Of a DNA stretch of 64,000 nt, positions 9,397 through 20,390 are shown one piece after another. The DNA lies in contig NZ_JADGMV010000009.1 of NCBI RefSeq assembly GCF_015234355.1, positions 1 through 64,000 of the forward strand, in the 5' to 3' direction. How positions within the stretch are numbered: the first letter of the stretch is position 1; each line of letters begins with the position of its first letter. Below the pieces are notes generated by a model that worked only from the letters and a program-made list of their open reading frames with translations, did no database searches and had not been told where the DNA came from. The translations under genes were made by a program, and so were the position numbers. Origin of the DNA: Psychrobacter sp. NG25 (GTDB taxonomy: Bacteria > Pseudomonadota > Gammaproteobacteria > Pseudomonadales > Moraxellaceae).

Positions 9397-12300
9397 TTGA
9401 AAGATTTACTCGATATCATGCAAAGCCCTACCGGCAACGGTAACCAAGAGTTTGATAGCATTCAAATTACTTTAGCCTCACCTGACGTCATCAAGTCATG
9501 GTCACATGGCGAAGTGAAAAAGCCTGAAACTATTAACTATCGTACGTTCAAGCCTGAACGTGATGGTCTTTTTTGTGCCAAAATTTTTGGCCCAGTAAAA
9601 GATTTTGAGTGCTTGTGTGGTAAATATAAGCGCCGTAAGTTCCAAGGCGTTATCTGTGAAAAATGTGGCGTAGAAGTTACGACTGCTAAAGTTCGTCGTG
9701 ACCGTATGGGCCACATCGACTTGGCTAGCCCAGTTGCACATATTTGGTTCTTAAAATCATTACCAAGCCGCATCGGTCTATTGTTAGACATGACGCTACG
9801 TGATATCGAACGTGTTCTATATTTTGAAAGCTACATCGTGACTGAGCCTGGTCTAACCAGCTTAGAAAGATATCAGTTGCTTGATGATGAAGATTACTTC
9901 AAAGCTCTTGAAGAGTTTGGTGATGAATTCACTGCTAAAATGGGTGCTGAAGCGGTTCAAGACTTATTAAAAGATATCGATTTAGATATCGAAATTGATG
10001 AGCTACGTGAAGCGATTCCGCAGACAGGTTCTGAAACTAAGCTTAAAAAGATGTCTAAGCGTCTTAAGCTATTAGAAGCATTCCGTGATTCTAATAACAA
10101 GCCTGAGTGGATGGTAATGAACATCTTACCAGTACTACCACCAGATTTGCGTCCACTAGTACCGCTAGAAGGTGGCCGTTTTGCGACGTCAGATCTAAAC
10201 GATTTGTATCGCCGCGTGATTAACCGTAACAACCGTCTAAAGCGTCTACTTGAGCTTAGTGCACCTGATATCATCGTACGTAACGAAAAACGTATGTTGC
10301 AAGAGTCAGTTGATGCATTGTTAGATAACGGTCGTCGCGGTCGTGCAATTACTGGTAGTAACAAGCGTCCATTGAAATCTTTGGCAGATATGATCAAAGG
10401 TAAGCAAGGTCGTTTCCGTCAAAACTTACTTGGTAAGCGTGTCGATTACTCTGGTCGTTCAGTTATCGTTGTAGGTCCGACACTACGTCTACATCAGTGT
10501 GGTCTACCGAAGAAAATGGCACTTGAACTATTCAAGCCATTTACTTATAACAAGCTATTGTCTCATGGTTTGGCAACAACGATTAAAGCTGCCAAAAAGA
10601 TGGTAGAGCGTGAAGAGCCACAAGTGTGGGATATGCTAGCCATGGTTATCCGTGAGCATCCAGTACTTCTTAACCGTGCACCAACACTTCACCGTTTGGG
10701 TCTACAGGCATTTGAGCCAGTACTAATCGAAGGTAAAGCAATTCAATTGCATCCATTAGTTTGTACCGCTTTCAACGCCGATTTCGATGGTGACCAAATG
10801 GCCGTTCACGTGCCATTGACGTTAGAAGCACAGTTAGAATCACGTGCGCTAATGATGTCTACCAATAACATCTTGTCACCTGCGAACGGTGATCCAATCA
10901 TCGTACCATCACAGGATGTTGTATTGGGCTTGTACTATATCAGTCGCTCGTCTATTAATGCCAAAGGCGAGAGCATGGTTTTTGCTACCGTCAATGAAGC
11001 ATTGCGTGCGATTGGTTCAAACGATCTACATGTAAACGCTAAAATCAAAGTGCGTGTCACTGAGACGCATATTGATGAAGAGGGTAACCAAACCAAAGAA
11101 ATCAGTATCAAAGATACGGTTGCTGGTCGTTTACTTATCTGGAACATCATGCCTAAAGGTATGACGTTTGATGAATGTAACCAAGAAATGACGAAGAAAA
11201 ACATCTCTCGTTTGATTAACTCTTGCTACCGTAAAGTAGGCGTCAAAGAAAGTGTTATGTTTGCTGACCAATTGATGTATCTTGGTTTTGCTCAAGCGAC
11301 ATTGTCTGGCGTGTCTATTGGTATTGATGACATGGTCATCCCACCATTGAAGAAGCAAATCATCGAAGTAGCAGAAGGCGAAGTTCGCGAAATCGAAGAT
11401 CAATTCGAGCAAGGTTTTGTGACTGCTGGTGAGCGTTATAACAAAGTGGTTGATATCTGGTCACGTACCAATGACAAAGTCGCTAAGGCGATGATGGATA
11501 ACTTGGCAACAGATAAGATCTTGAATGCCAAAGGTGAAGAAGAAGAGCAGAAGTCATTCAACTCTATCTTTATCATGTCAGACTCTGGTGCTCGTGGTAG
11601 TGCGGCACAGATTCGTCAGTTGGCTGGTATGCGTGGTCTGATGGCTAAGCCGGATGGCTCAATTATTGAGACACCGATTAAAGCTAACTTCCGTGAAGGT
11701 TTGACTGTACTACAGTACTTCATCTCAACTCACGGTGCACGTAAAGGTCTAGCGGATACGGCATTGAAAACGGCTAACTCAGGTTATCTGACTCGTCGTT
11801 TGGTTGATGTGGCACAAGATTTGGTTATCACCACTGATGACTGTGGTACTGAGCAAGGCTTGCTCATGAAACCACATATTCAAGGTGGCGAAATCATTGA
11901 GAAGTTGGGTGAGTTAGTACTTGGTCGTGTCACTGCACGTGATGTCAACTATAACGATGATGCTGATAAAGTATTGATTCCAGCAGGTACGTTGATCGAT
12001 GAGCATTGGGTCAATGTGCTTGACGAAAACGCTATCGATGATATCTGGGTACGTTCAGTTATTACTTGTAATGTTGAGCACGGTGTTTGTTCACAGTGCT
12101 ATGGCCGTGATTTGGCTCGTGGCCATAAAGTGAACATCGGCGAGTCAGTTGGTGTTATGGCTGCACAGTCTATCGGTGAGCCTGGTACTCAGTTAACCAT
12201 GCGTACATTCCACGTGGGTGGGGCTGCAAGCTCTGCATCTGTGGACAATAGCATCTCTGTACGTAATGCTGGTCAAGCGCATTTCGAAAACATGAAAACC

Positions 12301-13614
12301 GTTCAGCATACAGATGGCCATTTGGTTATCGTATCGCGTTCAGCTGAAATTGCATTGACCGATGATCTTGGCCGTGAGCGTGAACGTTATAAAGTACCTT
12401 ATGGTTCTAGCGTTCTTGTGAAACACGAAGATCAGGTTGAAGGCGGTCAGACCATCGCTAAATGGGATCCGCACACGCATCCAATCATCACAGAATTTGC
12501 TGGTACAGCACGCTTCAGTGATATCACTGATGGTATGACTGCTACAGTGAAAGTTGATGATGCGACTGGTATGAGCTCATTTGAGATTCTGGCGACTCGT
12601 GACCGTTCAAGCTCAGCAAAAGACTTACGTCCTGCTATTATCTTGAATACTGATGAAGGTAAAGAAGTGGTTTACTTCCTACCTGCTGAAACTATCATTC
12701 GCGTTAGCGATGGTGAAAAAGTAGCAGCTGGTTCGATCCTAGGTCGTGTGCCACAAGCGTCATCAGGAACTAAAGATATTACCGGTGGTCTGCCACGTGT
12801 TGCCGATTTATTCGAAGCACGTCGTCCAAAAGATCACGCCATCATGGCAGAAATGACAGGTGTCGTAAGCTTTGGTAAAGAGACCAAAGGTAAGAATCGC
12901 TTCATCATCACCAATGAAGATGGTGAGATTCATGAAGAGCTAATCCCGAAATGGCGTCAAATCAACGTCTTTGAAAACGAGACAGTAGCACGTGGTGAAG
13001 TTATCGCTGATGGTCCACAAAACCCACACGATATCTTACGTCTGAAAGGACAAACTGCGCTTGCTGATTACATCGTTAACGAAGTACAGGACGTTTATCG
13101 TCTGCAAGGTGTAAAAATCAACGACAAGCACATCGAAGTTATTATTCGTCAGATGTTGCGTAAAGTTGAAATCACCGACGGCGGCGATTCAAGTCACTTC
13201 AAAGGTGATCAAGCAGAGTATGCTGATATCAAAGCATTGAATGAAAAACTGGAAGCGGAAGATAAATTCCCAGTACAGTTTGAGCGTCAATTGCTAGGTA
13301 TCACTAAAGCAAGTCTGGCAACAGAAAGCTTTATCTCAGCTGCGTCATTCCAGGAAACGACACGTGTACTAACTGCGGCTGCCGTTACTGGTAAAGTGGA
13401 TGAGTTACGCGGCCTGAAAGAAAACGTGGTTGTTGGTCGCTTGATTCCTGCAGGTACTGGTCTTGCTTATCATAAAGCACGTAAAGAAAAAGCAGACCAA
13501 AAGCTACAAGATAAAGATCTTAATGCAGCGTTTGATATGACTGCTAGCACTGATAGTAAAGACTTTGCTAGCTTTGATGAAGCCTTTGCACAAGAGCTGA
13601 ACCAAGATAACTAA
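9397..13614 (+). CDS. rpoC: DNA-directed RNA polymerase subunit beta'
   Basis: RpoC carries the catalytic magnesium site, [15 protein letters not shown] near residue 460. Four cysteines of the N-terminal zinc ribbon ([20 protein letters not shown]) lie near 72-90, and the second zinc site ([15 protein letters not shown]) near 890-905. The 1405-residue length matches E. coli (1407). The start is a TTG at 9397, giving [13 protein letters not shown], preceded by AACGGAG; no ATG fits the conserved N-terminus. A terminator follows at 13653. Confidence 0.98.
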   Translation: MKDLLDIMQSPTGNGNQEFDSIQITLASPDVIKSWSHGEVKKPETINYRTFKPERDGLFCAKIFGPVKDFECLCGKYKRRKFQGVICEKCGVEVTTAKVRRDRMGHIDLASPVAHIWFLKSLPSRIGLLLDMTLRDIERVLYFESYIVTEPGLTSLERYQLLDDEDYFKALEEFGDEFTAKMGAEAVQDLLKDIDLDIEIDELREAIPQTGSETKLKKMSKRLKLLEAFRDSNNKPEWMVMNILPVLPPDLRPLVPLEGGRFATSDLNDLYRRVINRNNRLKRLLELSAPDIIVRNEKRMLQESVDALLDNGRRGRAITGSNKRPLKSLADMIKGKQGRFRQNLLGKRVDYSGRSVIVVGPTLRLHQCGLPKKMALELFKPFTYNKLLSHGLATTIKAAKKMVEREEPQVWDMLAMVIREHPVLLNRAPTLHRLGLQAFEPVLIEGKAIQLHPLVCTAFNADFDGDQMAVHVPLTLEAQLESRALMMSTNNILSPANGDPIIVPSQDVVLGLYYISRSSINAKGESMVFATVNEALRAIGSNDLHVNAKIKVRVTETHIDEEGNQTKEISIKDTVAGRLLIWNIMPKGMTFDECNQEMTKKNISRLINSCYRKVGVKESVMFADQLMYLGFAQATLSGVSIGIDDMVIPPLKKQIIEVAEGEVREIEDQFEQGFVTAGERYNKVVDIWSRTNDKVAKAMMDNLATDKILNAKGEEEEQKSFNSIFIMSDSGARGSAAQIRQLAGMRGLMAKPDGSIIETPIKANFREGLTVLQYFISTHGARKGLADTALKTANSGYLTRRLVDVAQDLVITTDDCGTEQGLLMKPHIQGGEIIEKLGELVLGRVTARDVNYNDDADKVLIPAGTLIDEHWVNVLDENAIDDIWVRSVITCNVEHGVCSQCYGRDLARGHKVNIGESVGVMAAQSIGEPGTQLTMRTFHVGGAASSASVDNSISVRNAGQAHFENMKTVQHTDGHLVIVSRSAEIALTDDLGRERERYKVPYGSSVLVKHEDQVEGGQTIAKWDPHTHPIITEFAGTARFSDITDGMTATVKVDDATGMSSFEILATRDRSSSAKDLRPAIILNTDEGKEVVYFLPAETIIRVSDGEKVAAGSILGRVPQASSGTKDITGGLPRVADLFEARRPKDHAIMAEMTGVVSFGKETKGKNRFIITNEDGEIHEELIPKWRQINVFENETVARGEVIADGPQNPHDILRLKGQTALADYIVNEVQDVYRLQGVKINDKHIEVIIRQMLRKVEITDGGDSSHFKGDQAEYADIKALNEKLEAEDKFPVQFERQLLGITKASLATESFISAASFQETTRVLTAAAVTGKVDELRGLKENVVVGRLIPAGTGLAYHKARKEKADQKLQDKDLNAAFDMTASTDSKDFASFDEAFAQELNQDN

Positions 13615-13652
13615 TAGTATTAGACATTTTTGATTCATTGTTAGTTTGATAG

Positions 13653-13681
13653 AAAAGCCAGCCTTAGATGCTGGCTTTTTT
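13653..13681 (+). terminator. Terminator after rpoC
   Basis: AAAAGCCAGC at 13653-13662 pairs with GCTGGCTTTT starting at 13670 across a seven-base loop, and the right arm runs into six T. It closes the rpoBC transcription unit. Confidence 0.9.
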
Positions 13682-13885
13682 ACGTTTATAGATAAGTAAA
13701 GTAATGAGAATAATTCGTCTAAGGCTATATCTGGTAAGCTAATAAGTCTTAATATAGCGCCGCTATTTTTTAGCTGATATACTTTCTAGCAAGATTGTTC
13801 CAGTTAGTAGTACACTCAAAAAGTCATGTCATAAGTGGTGGCTCTTTTCACTGGTCATATTTATTAATATAAGGATAAGTAGAAA

Positions 13886-14413
13886 ATGGCAGGTAAAACA
13901 CGTGTTGCCAAATATCAGGCAGATCGAACCAATCAAAAACTTTATTTTTGCCGTCTATCTTGCCAATCAGCAGGAAGTACCAACGATAAGCAGTTGTATC
14001 AAGCACATTGTGAGACTGCTATTTTCCATCTATACGGTGCTTTTCTTGCATTTACTCAAGAGCTTGGTTATTTCTATAATTTGAATATGTCAGCACCAAC
14101 ACTATCAGATATCGAACAAGCCTTGAGTGAAAGTACGCAAGTATCTCCTGAGGTTCAGCGTCTCCAGCAGCTACAGCAGCAAGGATTTTTGGCCAATATA
14201 GAGCGTGCTTATCAGCGCTGTCTTTATGCGGTACCACCAGATACAGTCGTTGATGAAAAATTAAGCAATGACACGAAGCAGTCGTCGGATCTCATCGTTA
14301 ATGTGGTTACTTTATCAAACCAATGGTTACCAGATGAATCGACGATACGCGAATGGCGTCAGCAGTTTTTAGAGCTGATTGAACAGCTTCGTGCTGGAAT
14401 GGTTGAGTTTTAG
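13886..14413 (+). CDS. DUF6586-like conserved protein of unknown function
   Basis: The 175-residue protein starts MAGKTRVAKYQADRTNQKLYF and has a helical, largely soluble composition with a Gln-rich stretch (QRLQQLQQQGF) near residue 92. This N-terminal pattern and the C-terminal WRQQFLELIEQLR resemble small gammaproteobacterial proteins grouped as DUF6586; the family name is from memory. No signal peptide, membrane helix or catalytic motif is seen. It lies alone between the rpoBC terminator and the mrcA convergent terminator. The ribosome binding site AAGGATAAG precedes the ATG. Confidence 0.7.
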   Translation: MAGKTRVAKYQADRTNQKLYFCRLSCQSAGSTNDKQLYQAHCETAIFHLYGAFLAFTQELGYFYNLNMSAPTLSDIEQALSESTQVSPEVQRLQQLQQQGFLANIERAYQRCLYAVPPDTVVDEKLSNDTKQSSDLIVNVVTLSNQWLPDESTIREWRQQFLELIEQLRAGMVEF

Positions 14414-14510
14414 CAAATCTACCAGTAGGGTGGTGTAAGTTTGGTGTTGATAGAAAAGCCGACTGATAAGCTTCGTGAAGTAGGAGGTCATTGCTATAAT
14501 TTCCAGACAT

Positions 14511-14547
14511 AAAAAAGCCTGTTTAGAATTGTCTAAACAGGCTTTTT
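14511..14547. terminator. Bidirectional terminator between DUF6586-like gene and mrcA
   Basis: A 17-base-pair perfect stem (AAGCCTGTTTAGA with TCTAAACAGGCTT) has an ATTG loop, six A on the left and six T on the right. It can stop transcription from both convergent genes. Confidence 0.9.
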
Positions 14548-14579
14548 TATATTCAACATCAGTTAGTATTTTAGATAGT

Positions 14580-17210
14580 TTACTCTGGCATCGGTGGAAG
14601 CGTTTCAACTGGCGTTACTGATAATGGGTTTTGCGGTACCACATCATTATTACGGCGACTTTCGGTATTACGGCGACTTTCGGTTCTTGAGGTCTGTGAG
14701 TTATTTGATTCTGCAGCAGGTTCAGGTGACAATTGCGTCCGCTGTTGTGTTTGCGTAGAAACTGGTTTCTCAGATGTATTGTCGTCAGCTTTACTGGTTC
14801 TTGCCGTTTTTTTCTTTTGTCTGGTAGATGTAAAACCTTTATCATTAGGCACCCACTGACGAGGTGTATCCTTAAGCTGGGCTCTCATAAAATCCATCCA
14901 AACAGGTAATGCTGCTACACCACCATATTCGTGACGACCCATAGTCGTTGGTTGATCAAAACCCATCCATACGACTGTTGCATTGGTAGGGTGGAAGCCT
15001 GCAAACCAAGCATCTTTAGCGTCGTTAGTAGTACCTGTTTTTCCGCCAATATCATCGCGTCCTAGTGCTTTTGCACGTACTGCTGTACCACGCTGAACAA
15101 CGTCACGTAAAATATCTGCCATATCAAAAGCAACTCTTGGTTTCAATATTCGAGGCGCTTGTTTGGCCAATGCATACTGAACTGCAGGTGCTTTTAAACG
15201 ATCCGCTTGTGGGCTAGCATCATAGACACTTAAGTCGATAGCTTTATCATTTTGTTCAGTATCTTCTACATCTTGTTCTATAACAATCACTTCGCTGTTA
15301 ACAGCTTTGCTTTCGTCTTCAATCGATTGATTATAATTTTCGATTGACTCTTTATTACGCTTTTCGAGATCTTTATTGAAGCATTTGGCACATGCTTGTT
15401 GTGGGTTCGCCTGAAATAATAGGTTATTACTATAATTATAAATTTGTTCAATGAAATAGGGTTGTACGCGATGGCCACCATTGGCAAAAGTTGCATAGGC
15501 AGTCGCCATCTGTAAGGGTGTTGCTTGTCCTGCACCCAGTGCTAACGATAAAGTGGTTGGAAGCTTTTCTTTATCGAGGCCGAACTGATCTAATAGGTTA
15601 CGGGTATCAGCAATACCAATGGCTTGCAATAGACGAATAGATACTAGGTTACGAGACAAATAAAGGCCGCGGCGTAGAGTGATATCACCCAAGAAGCGTT
15701 GATCAGAATTTTTAGGCTTCCATTCACCGACTTGAATAGGACTATCTGACACAATGCTATCGGGACGATAGCCTTTTTCTAGAGCCGCTGTATAGACAAG
15801 TGGCTTAATCGTTGAGCCTGGTTGACGCCAGCCTTGTAACGCTCGGTTAAACTTGCTGTGATTGAAATCGAAGCCACCCACTAAGGCATTAACGGCACCA
15901 GTCGCTGGATTCAATGAAACGAGGCTACTTTGTATTTTAGGTACTTGTGCCAACTGCCAATTGTTATTACTGGTTGGAATTAGGCGAATAATATCGTTCT
16001 TACTGACTATTTGGCTAGCATTACTAGGAGCGTAGCCAATACGATTAGCAGAGATATATTTACTTGCCCAGCGCATGCCTGACCAATTAACGGTTACCGT
16101 TTCACCTGAAGGCATTAGCGCCTCAAAACTACGAGAGTTTACCTTGGTTACTTTGGCGGGGGACATGCTGCTATATCGACGGAAGTTTTCTAGCGGTTCA
16201 TCATTGGCTTCAGCACCTCGCCACCCATGACGATGATCATAAGCAACGAGACCTTTGAGGACTGCCGCTTCCGCATCTGTTTGTGCTTTGCTATCAACCG
16301 TAAGACGTACACGCCAACCACTTTGCATGACTTGTTTGCCGTAGCGTTGAACTAAAGTAGAGCGCGTCATTTCTGCCAAATAGGGCATATTGACGTCCAG
16401 CTTCTCTTTATAAAGGTTAATACCAATAGGAGAGGCAATCGCTTCATCACGCTGTACTTTAGTAATATAGCCTAACTCATGCATACGCCCGATAATCCAG
16501 TTACGGCGAGTTAATGCACGTTCAGGATTGGCCACAGGGTTGTATTTAGAAGGTGCTTTTGGCAGACCAGCTAACATTGCCGTCTCAGCAATAGTGAGAT
16601 TTTCTAGTGATTTACTATAATATTTTTTAGCAGCGGCACGGACACCGTAGGCACCTTCACCTAAATAGATTTTGTTGACATAAAGCGTCAAAATATCGTT
16701 TTTGCTGAGCTCGTCTTCAATCTTACGTGCTAAGAACAATTCAGTTAACTTACGATTTAAAGTACGTTCTGAACTTAAAAAGTAGTTTTTGGCGACTTGC
16801 ATTGTGATGGTAGAGCCACCTGTTTGACTATTATCGTCGGTAACCGCTTCAGTCACAGCACGGCCTAAACCTTTGATGCTAATACCACTATGTTGAAAAA
16901 AAGAGGCATCTTCTGCTGCTAGAAAGGCATGAGTAAGGTCTTCAGGAATATCTTCAAAAGTAATCGGTAGTGATAAGCGATTGCCATACTGACCAATTAG
17001 TTTGTCATCACTACTATATATTTGTAGTGGCATTTCTAACTTCGCCGTCTTAATCTCTTGAGTGCTAGGCAACGTTGGCGATAAATACATCGCCATACCG
17101 TAAAAACCGATAGGCACAGCAAGGGCTAAGATAACTGCTAATGCTAAACAGGCGACAAAAAGCCCTACCAAAAAATGAATGAGTCGGGCGGTAGCATTTT
17201 TTTTGATCAT
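14580..17210 (-). CDS. mrcA: Penicillin-binding protein 1A
   Basis: This is a bifunctional class A PBP that polymerises glycan strands and crosslinks peptides in the periplasm. An N-terminal membrane helix (about 11-42) precedes the GT51 transglycosylase domain with AAEDASFFQHSGISIKG near residue 98. An OB-like linker follows, then the transpeptidase domain with PGSTIKPLVY (nucleophile Ser near 465), SRNL and KTGTT near 723. I chose the ATG at 17210 (876 residues); a TTG five codons upstream is possible. A roughly 60-residue acidic insert with a CAKC pair lies before the KTG motif, and the C-terminus is a disordered Ser/Thr/Arg-rich tail. It is divergent to pilM, as in Pseudomonas. Confidence 0.95.
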   Translation of the reverse strand: MIKKNATARLIHFLVGLFVACLALAVILALAVPIGFYGMAMYLSPTLPSTQEIKTAKLEMPLQIYSSDDKLIGQYGNRLSLPITFEDIPEDLTHAFLAAEDASFFQHSGISIKGLGRAVTEAVTDDNSQTGGSTITMQVAKNYFLSSERTLNRKLTELFLARKIEDELSKNDILTLYVNKIYLGEGAYGVRAAAKKYYSKSLENLTIAETAMLAGLPKAPSKYNPVANPERALTRRNWIIGRMHELGYITKVQRDEAIASPIGINLYKEKLDVNMPYLAEMTRSTLVQRYGKQVMQSGWRVRLTVDSKAQTDAEAAVLKGLVAYDHRHGWRGAEANDEPLENFRRYSSMSPAKVTKVNSRSFEALMPSGETVTVNWSGMRWASKYISANRIGYAPSNASQIVSKNDIIRLIPTSNNNWQLAQVPKIQSSLVSLNPATGAVNALVGGFDFNHSKFNRALQGWRQPGSTIKPLVYTAALEKGYRPDSIVSDSPIQVGEWKPKNSDQRFLGDITLRRGLYLSRNLVSIRLLQAIGIADTRNLLDQFGLDKEKLPTTLSLALGAGQATPLQMATAYATFANGGHRVQPYFIEQIYNYSNNLLFQANPQQACAKCFNKDLEKRNKESIENYNQSIEDESKAVNSEVIVIEQDVEDTEQNDKAIDLSVYDASPQADRLKAPAVQYALAKQAPRILKPRVAFDMADILRDVVQRGTAVRAKALGRDDIGGKTGTTNDAKDAWFAGFHPTNATVVWMGFDQPTTMGRHEYGGVAALPVWMDFMRAQLKDTPRQWVPNDKGFTSTRQKKKTARTSKADDNTSEKPVSTQTQQRTQLSPEPAAESNNSQTSRTESRRNTESRRNNDVVPQNPLSVTPVETLPPMPE

Positions 17211-17403
17211 AAGAAGACTTATCAATTAAAATTTGCAACAGATAATGTATTATACCTTGAACAAAATAGGCAGGTCATAATAAATGTGTAAGTTAGACTG
17301 AATAACTTATTTAAATGCTTGAATCTATCTATTAAGTAAAGTATTGTATTCAATTATTACAAATAACTATCAGATTGTACACTTAATATAAGGTATAGAG
17401 TTT

Positions 17404-18459
17404 GTGAGGCTATTTACTTCCAAAAGTCAACATTTGATTGGTGTGGATATCTGTGCCACTTCAGTGAAGTTGGTTGACATACAGCGCCAACAAGGCATGT
17501 TTCATCTAAAATCTTATGGCATTGAGAGACTGCCGGAAGGTGTAGTCGTCGATAAACTTCTCTTAGATACGGAAGCGGTTGGTAATATTATTACTAGCTT
17601 AGCCAGACGTTGCCATGTCACTGGTGCTGATGCTGCTACGGCGGTTTCAGGGTCAGCCGTGATTACCAAAATCATTGATATGGATACCGCATTGAGCGAT
17701 GTTGAGCGTGAAGCTCAAATACGTTTAGATGCTGATCAATACGTGCCTTATCCGTTAGAAGATGTTAACTTGGACTTTGAAGTTTTAGGTCCTTCTTTGG
17801 CCAGTGATGAGATGGTACAAGTATTACTTGCCGCATCTCGCTCGGAAAATGTTGACCAACGAGTTGACGCATTAACCTTTGGTGGTTTGAAAACTAAGGT
17901 TATGGACATCGAGTCTCACGCCATTGAACGTGCTTTTGGGCTTATGGTAGATAACTTACCAAGTAACCCAGAACTGGTTGCACTGGTTGACATTGGGCAT
18001 AATCAAACGACTCTATATGTCGCTAAAAATGGTGAATTCATATACAGTCGTGAGCAGTTGTTTGGTGGTGTTCAGTTGACAGAAGCGATACAAAATCGTT
18101 ATGGACTATCTGCTGAAGAGGCAGCGATTAGTAAACGTGAGCGTACATTACCTGACGATTACTACCTCGATGTGCTGACGCCTTTTATGGAAAATACCAT
18201 TCAGCAAATCACTCGTTCATTACAGTTTTATTTCTCCTCAAGTCAATATAGTAGTATTGATCATGTAGTGTTGGCTGGTGGCAGCAGCTCTATCGCTGGT
18301 CTTGCAGGTATGGCACAACAAAAACTGGGGGTGACGGTTAGTATTGCTAATCCTTTTGCCAATATGACTATTGCACCAAATATTGATAATGAGCAATTAA
18401 CAATTGATGCACCAAGCTTAATGGCCGCGTGCGGTCTTGCGTTAAGGAGCTTCGACTAA
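17404..18459 (+). CDS. pilM: Type IV pilus inner-membrane platform protein PilM
   Basis: PilM is a cytoplasmic actin-like ATPase-fold protein that binds the N-terminus of PilN and links the pilus motor to the alignment complex. The 351-residue protein starts at a GTG with MRLFTSKSQHLIGVDICATSVKLV, the typical first phosphate-binding strand, and has LVDIGHNQTTLYV near 200 and LAGGSSSIAGLAG near 290. It heads pilMNOPQ; its TAA overlaps the pilN ATG by one base. Confidence 0.95.
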   Translation: MRLFTSKSQHLIGVDICATSVKLVDIQRQQGMFHLKSYGIERLPEGVVVDKLLLDTEAVGNIITSLARRCHVTGADAATAVSGSAVITKIIDMDTALSDVEREAQIRLDADQYVPYPLEDVNLDFEVLGPSLASDEMVQVLLAASRSENVDQRVDALTFGGLKTKVMDIESHAIERAFGLMVDNLPSNPELVALVDIGHNQTTLYVAKNGEFIYSREQLFGGVQLTEAIQNRYGLSAEEAAISKRERTLPDDYYLDVLTPFMENTIQQITRSLQFYFSSSQYSSIDHVVLAGGSSSIAGLAGMAQQKLGVTVSIANPFANMTIAPNIDNEQLTIDAPSLMAACGLALRSFD

Positions 18460-19112
18460 TGGCTCGTATTAACCTCTTACCCTGGCGACAAGAAGAACGC
18501 GAACGTCGCAACAAAGAATTTATAACGTTGGTAGTTGCGGTGATTTTGCTTAGCCTCCTGGCTGCATTTGCTTCATGGAGCTACTTTAACAATGCACTTG
18601 CTGAGCAGCGTGATGCGAATGCCTTGATAGAACAAGAAAACGTTCTTTTGGATACAGCATTGGTTGAAATTGATAGCTTAGAGCAGCGCCGTGAAGACAT
18701 CATTTCACGTATGCAGGTCATTCAGGACTTGCAAGGTCGACGTCCTGTACCTGTACGTCTATGGGACGATCTTGCTAAAGCTATGCCGCCTGCGCTCTAC
18801 TTAAATAATCTAAAACGTGAAGGCGACACACTCACTTTAACAGGTCGTGCTGATAACCCTTATATCGTATCAAGGTTGATTCTAAATCTTGATAATAGTA
18901 AGTGGATGGGTGATTCAGCAGTGAGTAATATTCAACAGAATATCAGCGCTTATGAGTCCGCACCAGTGCTTAATAATACAGTCACTAGTGGTGGGCAGTC
19001 ACGTCCTGTTTATCCTGAAGATAGCTATGTTCAGTTTGTGGTAACGACTAAAGTTCAGTCGGAGACAGCCGCACCTGATGATGCTAGTACTGGGCCTGGA
19101 GGTGAGTTATGA
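18459..19112 (+). CDS. pilN: Type IV pilus alignment protein PilN
   Basis: PilN is a bitopic inner-membrane protein that dimerises with PilO. The conserved N-terminal PilM-binding motif MARINLLPWRQEERERR starts at the ATG at 18459, with AAGGAG nine bases upstream, so the longer in-frame reading from 18429 is rejected. One membrane helix lies near residues 20-42, followed by a coiled coil and a ferredoxin-like periplasmic domain. Length is 217 residues. The stop overlaps the pilO start (ATGA). Confidence 0.95.
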   Translation: MARINLLPWRQEERERRNKEFITLVVAVILLSLLAAFASWSYFNNALAEQRDANALIEQENVLLDTALVEIDSLEQRREDIISRMQVIQDLQGRRPVPVRLWDDLAKAMPPALYLNNLKREGDTLTLTGRADNPYIVSRLILNLDNSKWMGDSAVSNIQQNISAYESAPVLNNTVTSGGQSRPVYPEDSYVQFVVTTKVQSETAAPDDASTGPGGEL

Positions 19113-19831
19113 AGCTTAGCCGTAAAAAAAGCCTAATCAAAACCAAAAAAACTGCTTCGAAATCAAAGAAACAATTTGATTTACAGGAATTTCGCCGCAG
19201 TTTTGAATCGTTAGATTCTGACAATTATGGCAGCTGGCCGCTACCAGTAAAAGTTACCGTAATCGGGCTTATTATTATACTTATAGCAGCATTATCATGG
19301 TCGCTACCGATTAGTAGTAAAATTGATGAGATAACCGCTGCTGAAAGCCAGCAAAATACGTTGCTTGAGAGCTACCGTGAAAAAGAATCACGTGCGCGTC
19401 ACTTAGAAGAATATAAAGCACAAGTTGTTCAAATGGAAACAGAATTCAATACTTTATTGGATCAGTTACCAAAAGATACTCGTGTGTCAGAGTTGGTAGA
19501 GGGTATCAATATGACAGGCGTTGGCAGCAACATACGTTTCCAAGATATTTCTGTAGAGCCTGAAATTGAAAATGAATTCTTTATTGAGCAGCCTATTCGT
19601 ATTGCAGCTTTAGGTGAGTTTCATCAGTTTGGTAGCTTTATCAGTGGTCTTGCTGCTCTACCACGAATCATCACTATGCATGATTTTGAAGTCAGTAACC
19701 CGCAGCCAACCTTAGATGTCTTACCAGAACTTAATTTGGTACTGAACACAAAGACGTATCGCTCGAAAGAAGCTGATCCTGATCCTGAGGCTGTTGATAC
19801 GGTCGCTACTGATAATGCAGGAGGCAACTAA
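19109..19831 (+). CDS. pilO: Type IV pilus alignment protein PilO
   Basis: PilO pairs with PilN and contacts PilP in the periplasm, forming the subcomplex that bridges motor and secretin. The 240-residue protein has a very basic Lys/Ser-rich cytoplasmic tail (residues 1-22), a membrane helix near 47-66, a coiled coil near 75-110 and a ferredoxin-like domain with DQLPKDTRVSELVEGI. A good AGGTGAG ribosome binding site lies inside pilN. Its last base is the A of the pilP ATG. Confidence 0.94.
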   Translation: MKLSRKKSLIKTKKTASKSKKQFDLQEFRRSFESLDSDNYGSWPLPVKVTVIGLIIILIAALSWSLPISSKIDEITAAESQQNTLLESYREKESRARHLEEYKAQVVQMETEFNTLLDQLPKDTRVSELVEGINMTGVGSNIRFQDISVEPEIENEFFIEQPIRIAALGEFHQFGSFISGLAALPRIITMHDFEVSNPQPTLDVLPELNLVLNTKTYRSKEADPDPEAVDTVATDNAGGN

Positions 19832-20364
19832 TGACTATTCAAAAACTGCCTATGCTACTGGCTTTAAGCGTTACTGTTTTATCAATGACAGGATGTGCTG
19901 ATCGTATTGGTATGGCAGAGCAGGCAATGACGGACATCCGTAATAAGCCTGCAAAGCCCATCGATCCACCGCCCAAAGCTGAGCTTGTAGAAGACTTTGT
20001 CTATAGCGCCAATGCACAGCGCAGCCCATTTTTGCCACCTAGTCTGGTCAATACACAAGGTCCTAGCACTTCTATCGATGGTGTTCGTCCTGACATTACC
20101 AGAGTAAAAGAGCCACTTGAGCAATATGAATTGTCACAACTGGTTTTTCGCGGCGTCGTTGTTTCACCTGAAGGTCAGCGATATGCGTTAATACAACGCC
20201 CTGATGGTTCAGTCGCGAGCGTTAAAGTAGGTGATTATCTTGGAGTAAATGACGGCCGTATTGTTGAAATCACGCCGACTCAGATTAACTTGATTGAAAT
20301 TGTGCCAGACAGCCGCGCAGGGTTTGTTGAAAAACCCCAGTCGCTGGTTTCCCCTATAAGCTAA
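19831..20364 (+). CDS. pilP: Type IV pilus lipoprotein PilP
   Basis: PilP is an inner-membrane lipoprotein that connects PilNO to the PilQ secretin. The 177-residue protein has a lipobox (LSMTGC, Cys near residue 22), a disordered proline-rich linker and the C-terminal HR-like beta domain with LVFRGVVVSPEGQRYALIQR and SVKVGDYLGVNDGRIVEI. AGGAGG precedes the start. The order in the operon is conserved. Confidence 0.94.
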   Translation: MTIQKLPMLLALSVTVLSMTGCADRIGMAEQAMTDIRNKPAKPIDPPPKAELVEDFVYSANAQRSPFLPPSLVNTQGPSTSIDGVRPDITRVKEPLEQYELSQLVFRGVVVSPEGQRYALIQRPDGSVASVKVGDYLGVNDGRIVEITPTQINLIEIVPDSRAGFVEKPQSLVSPIS

Positions 20365-20390
20365 GTCGGCAGATTTTTGAGGAATAAATA

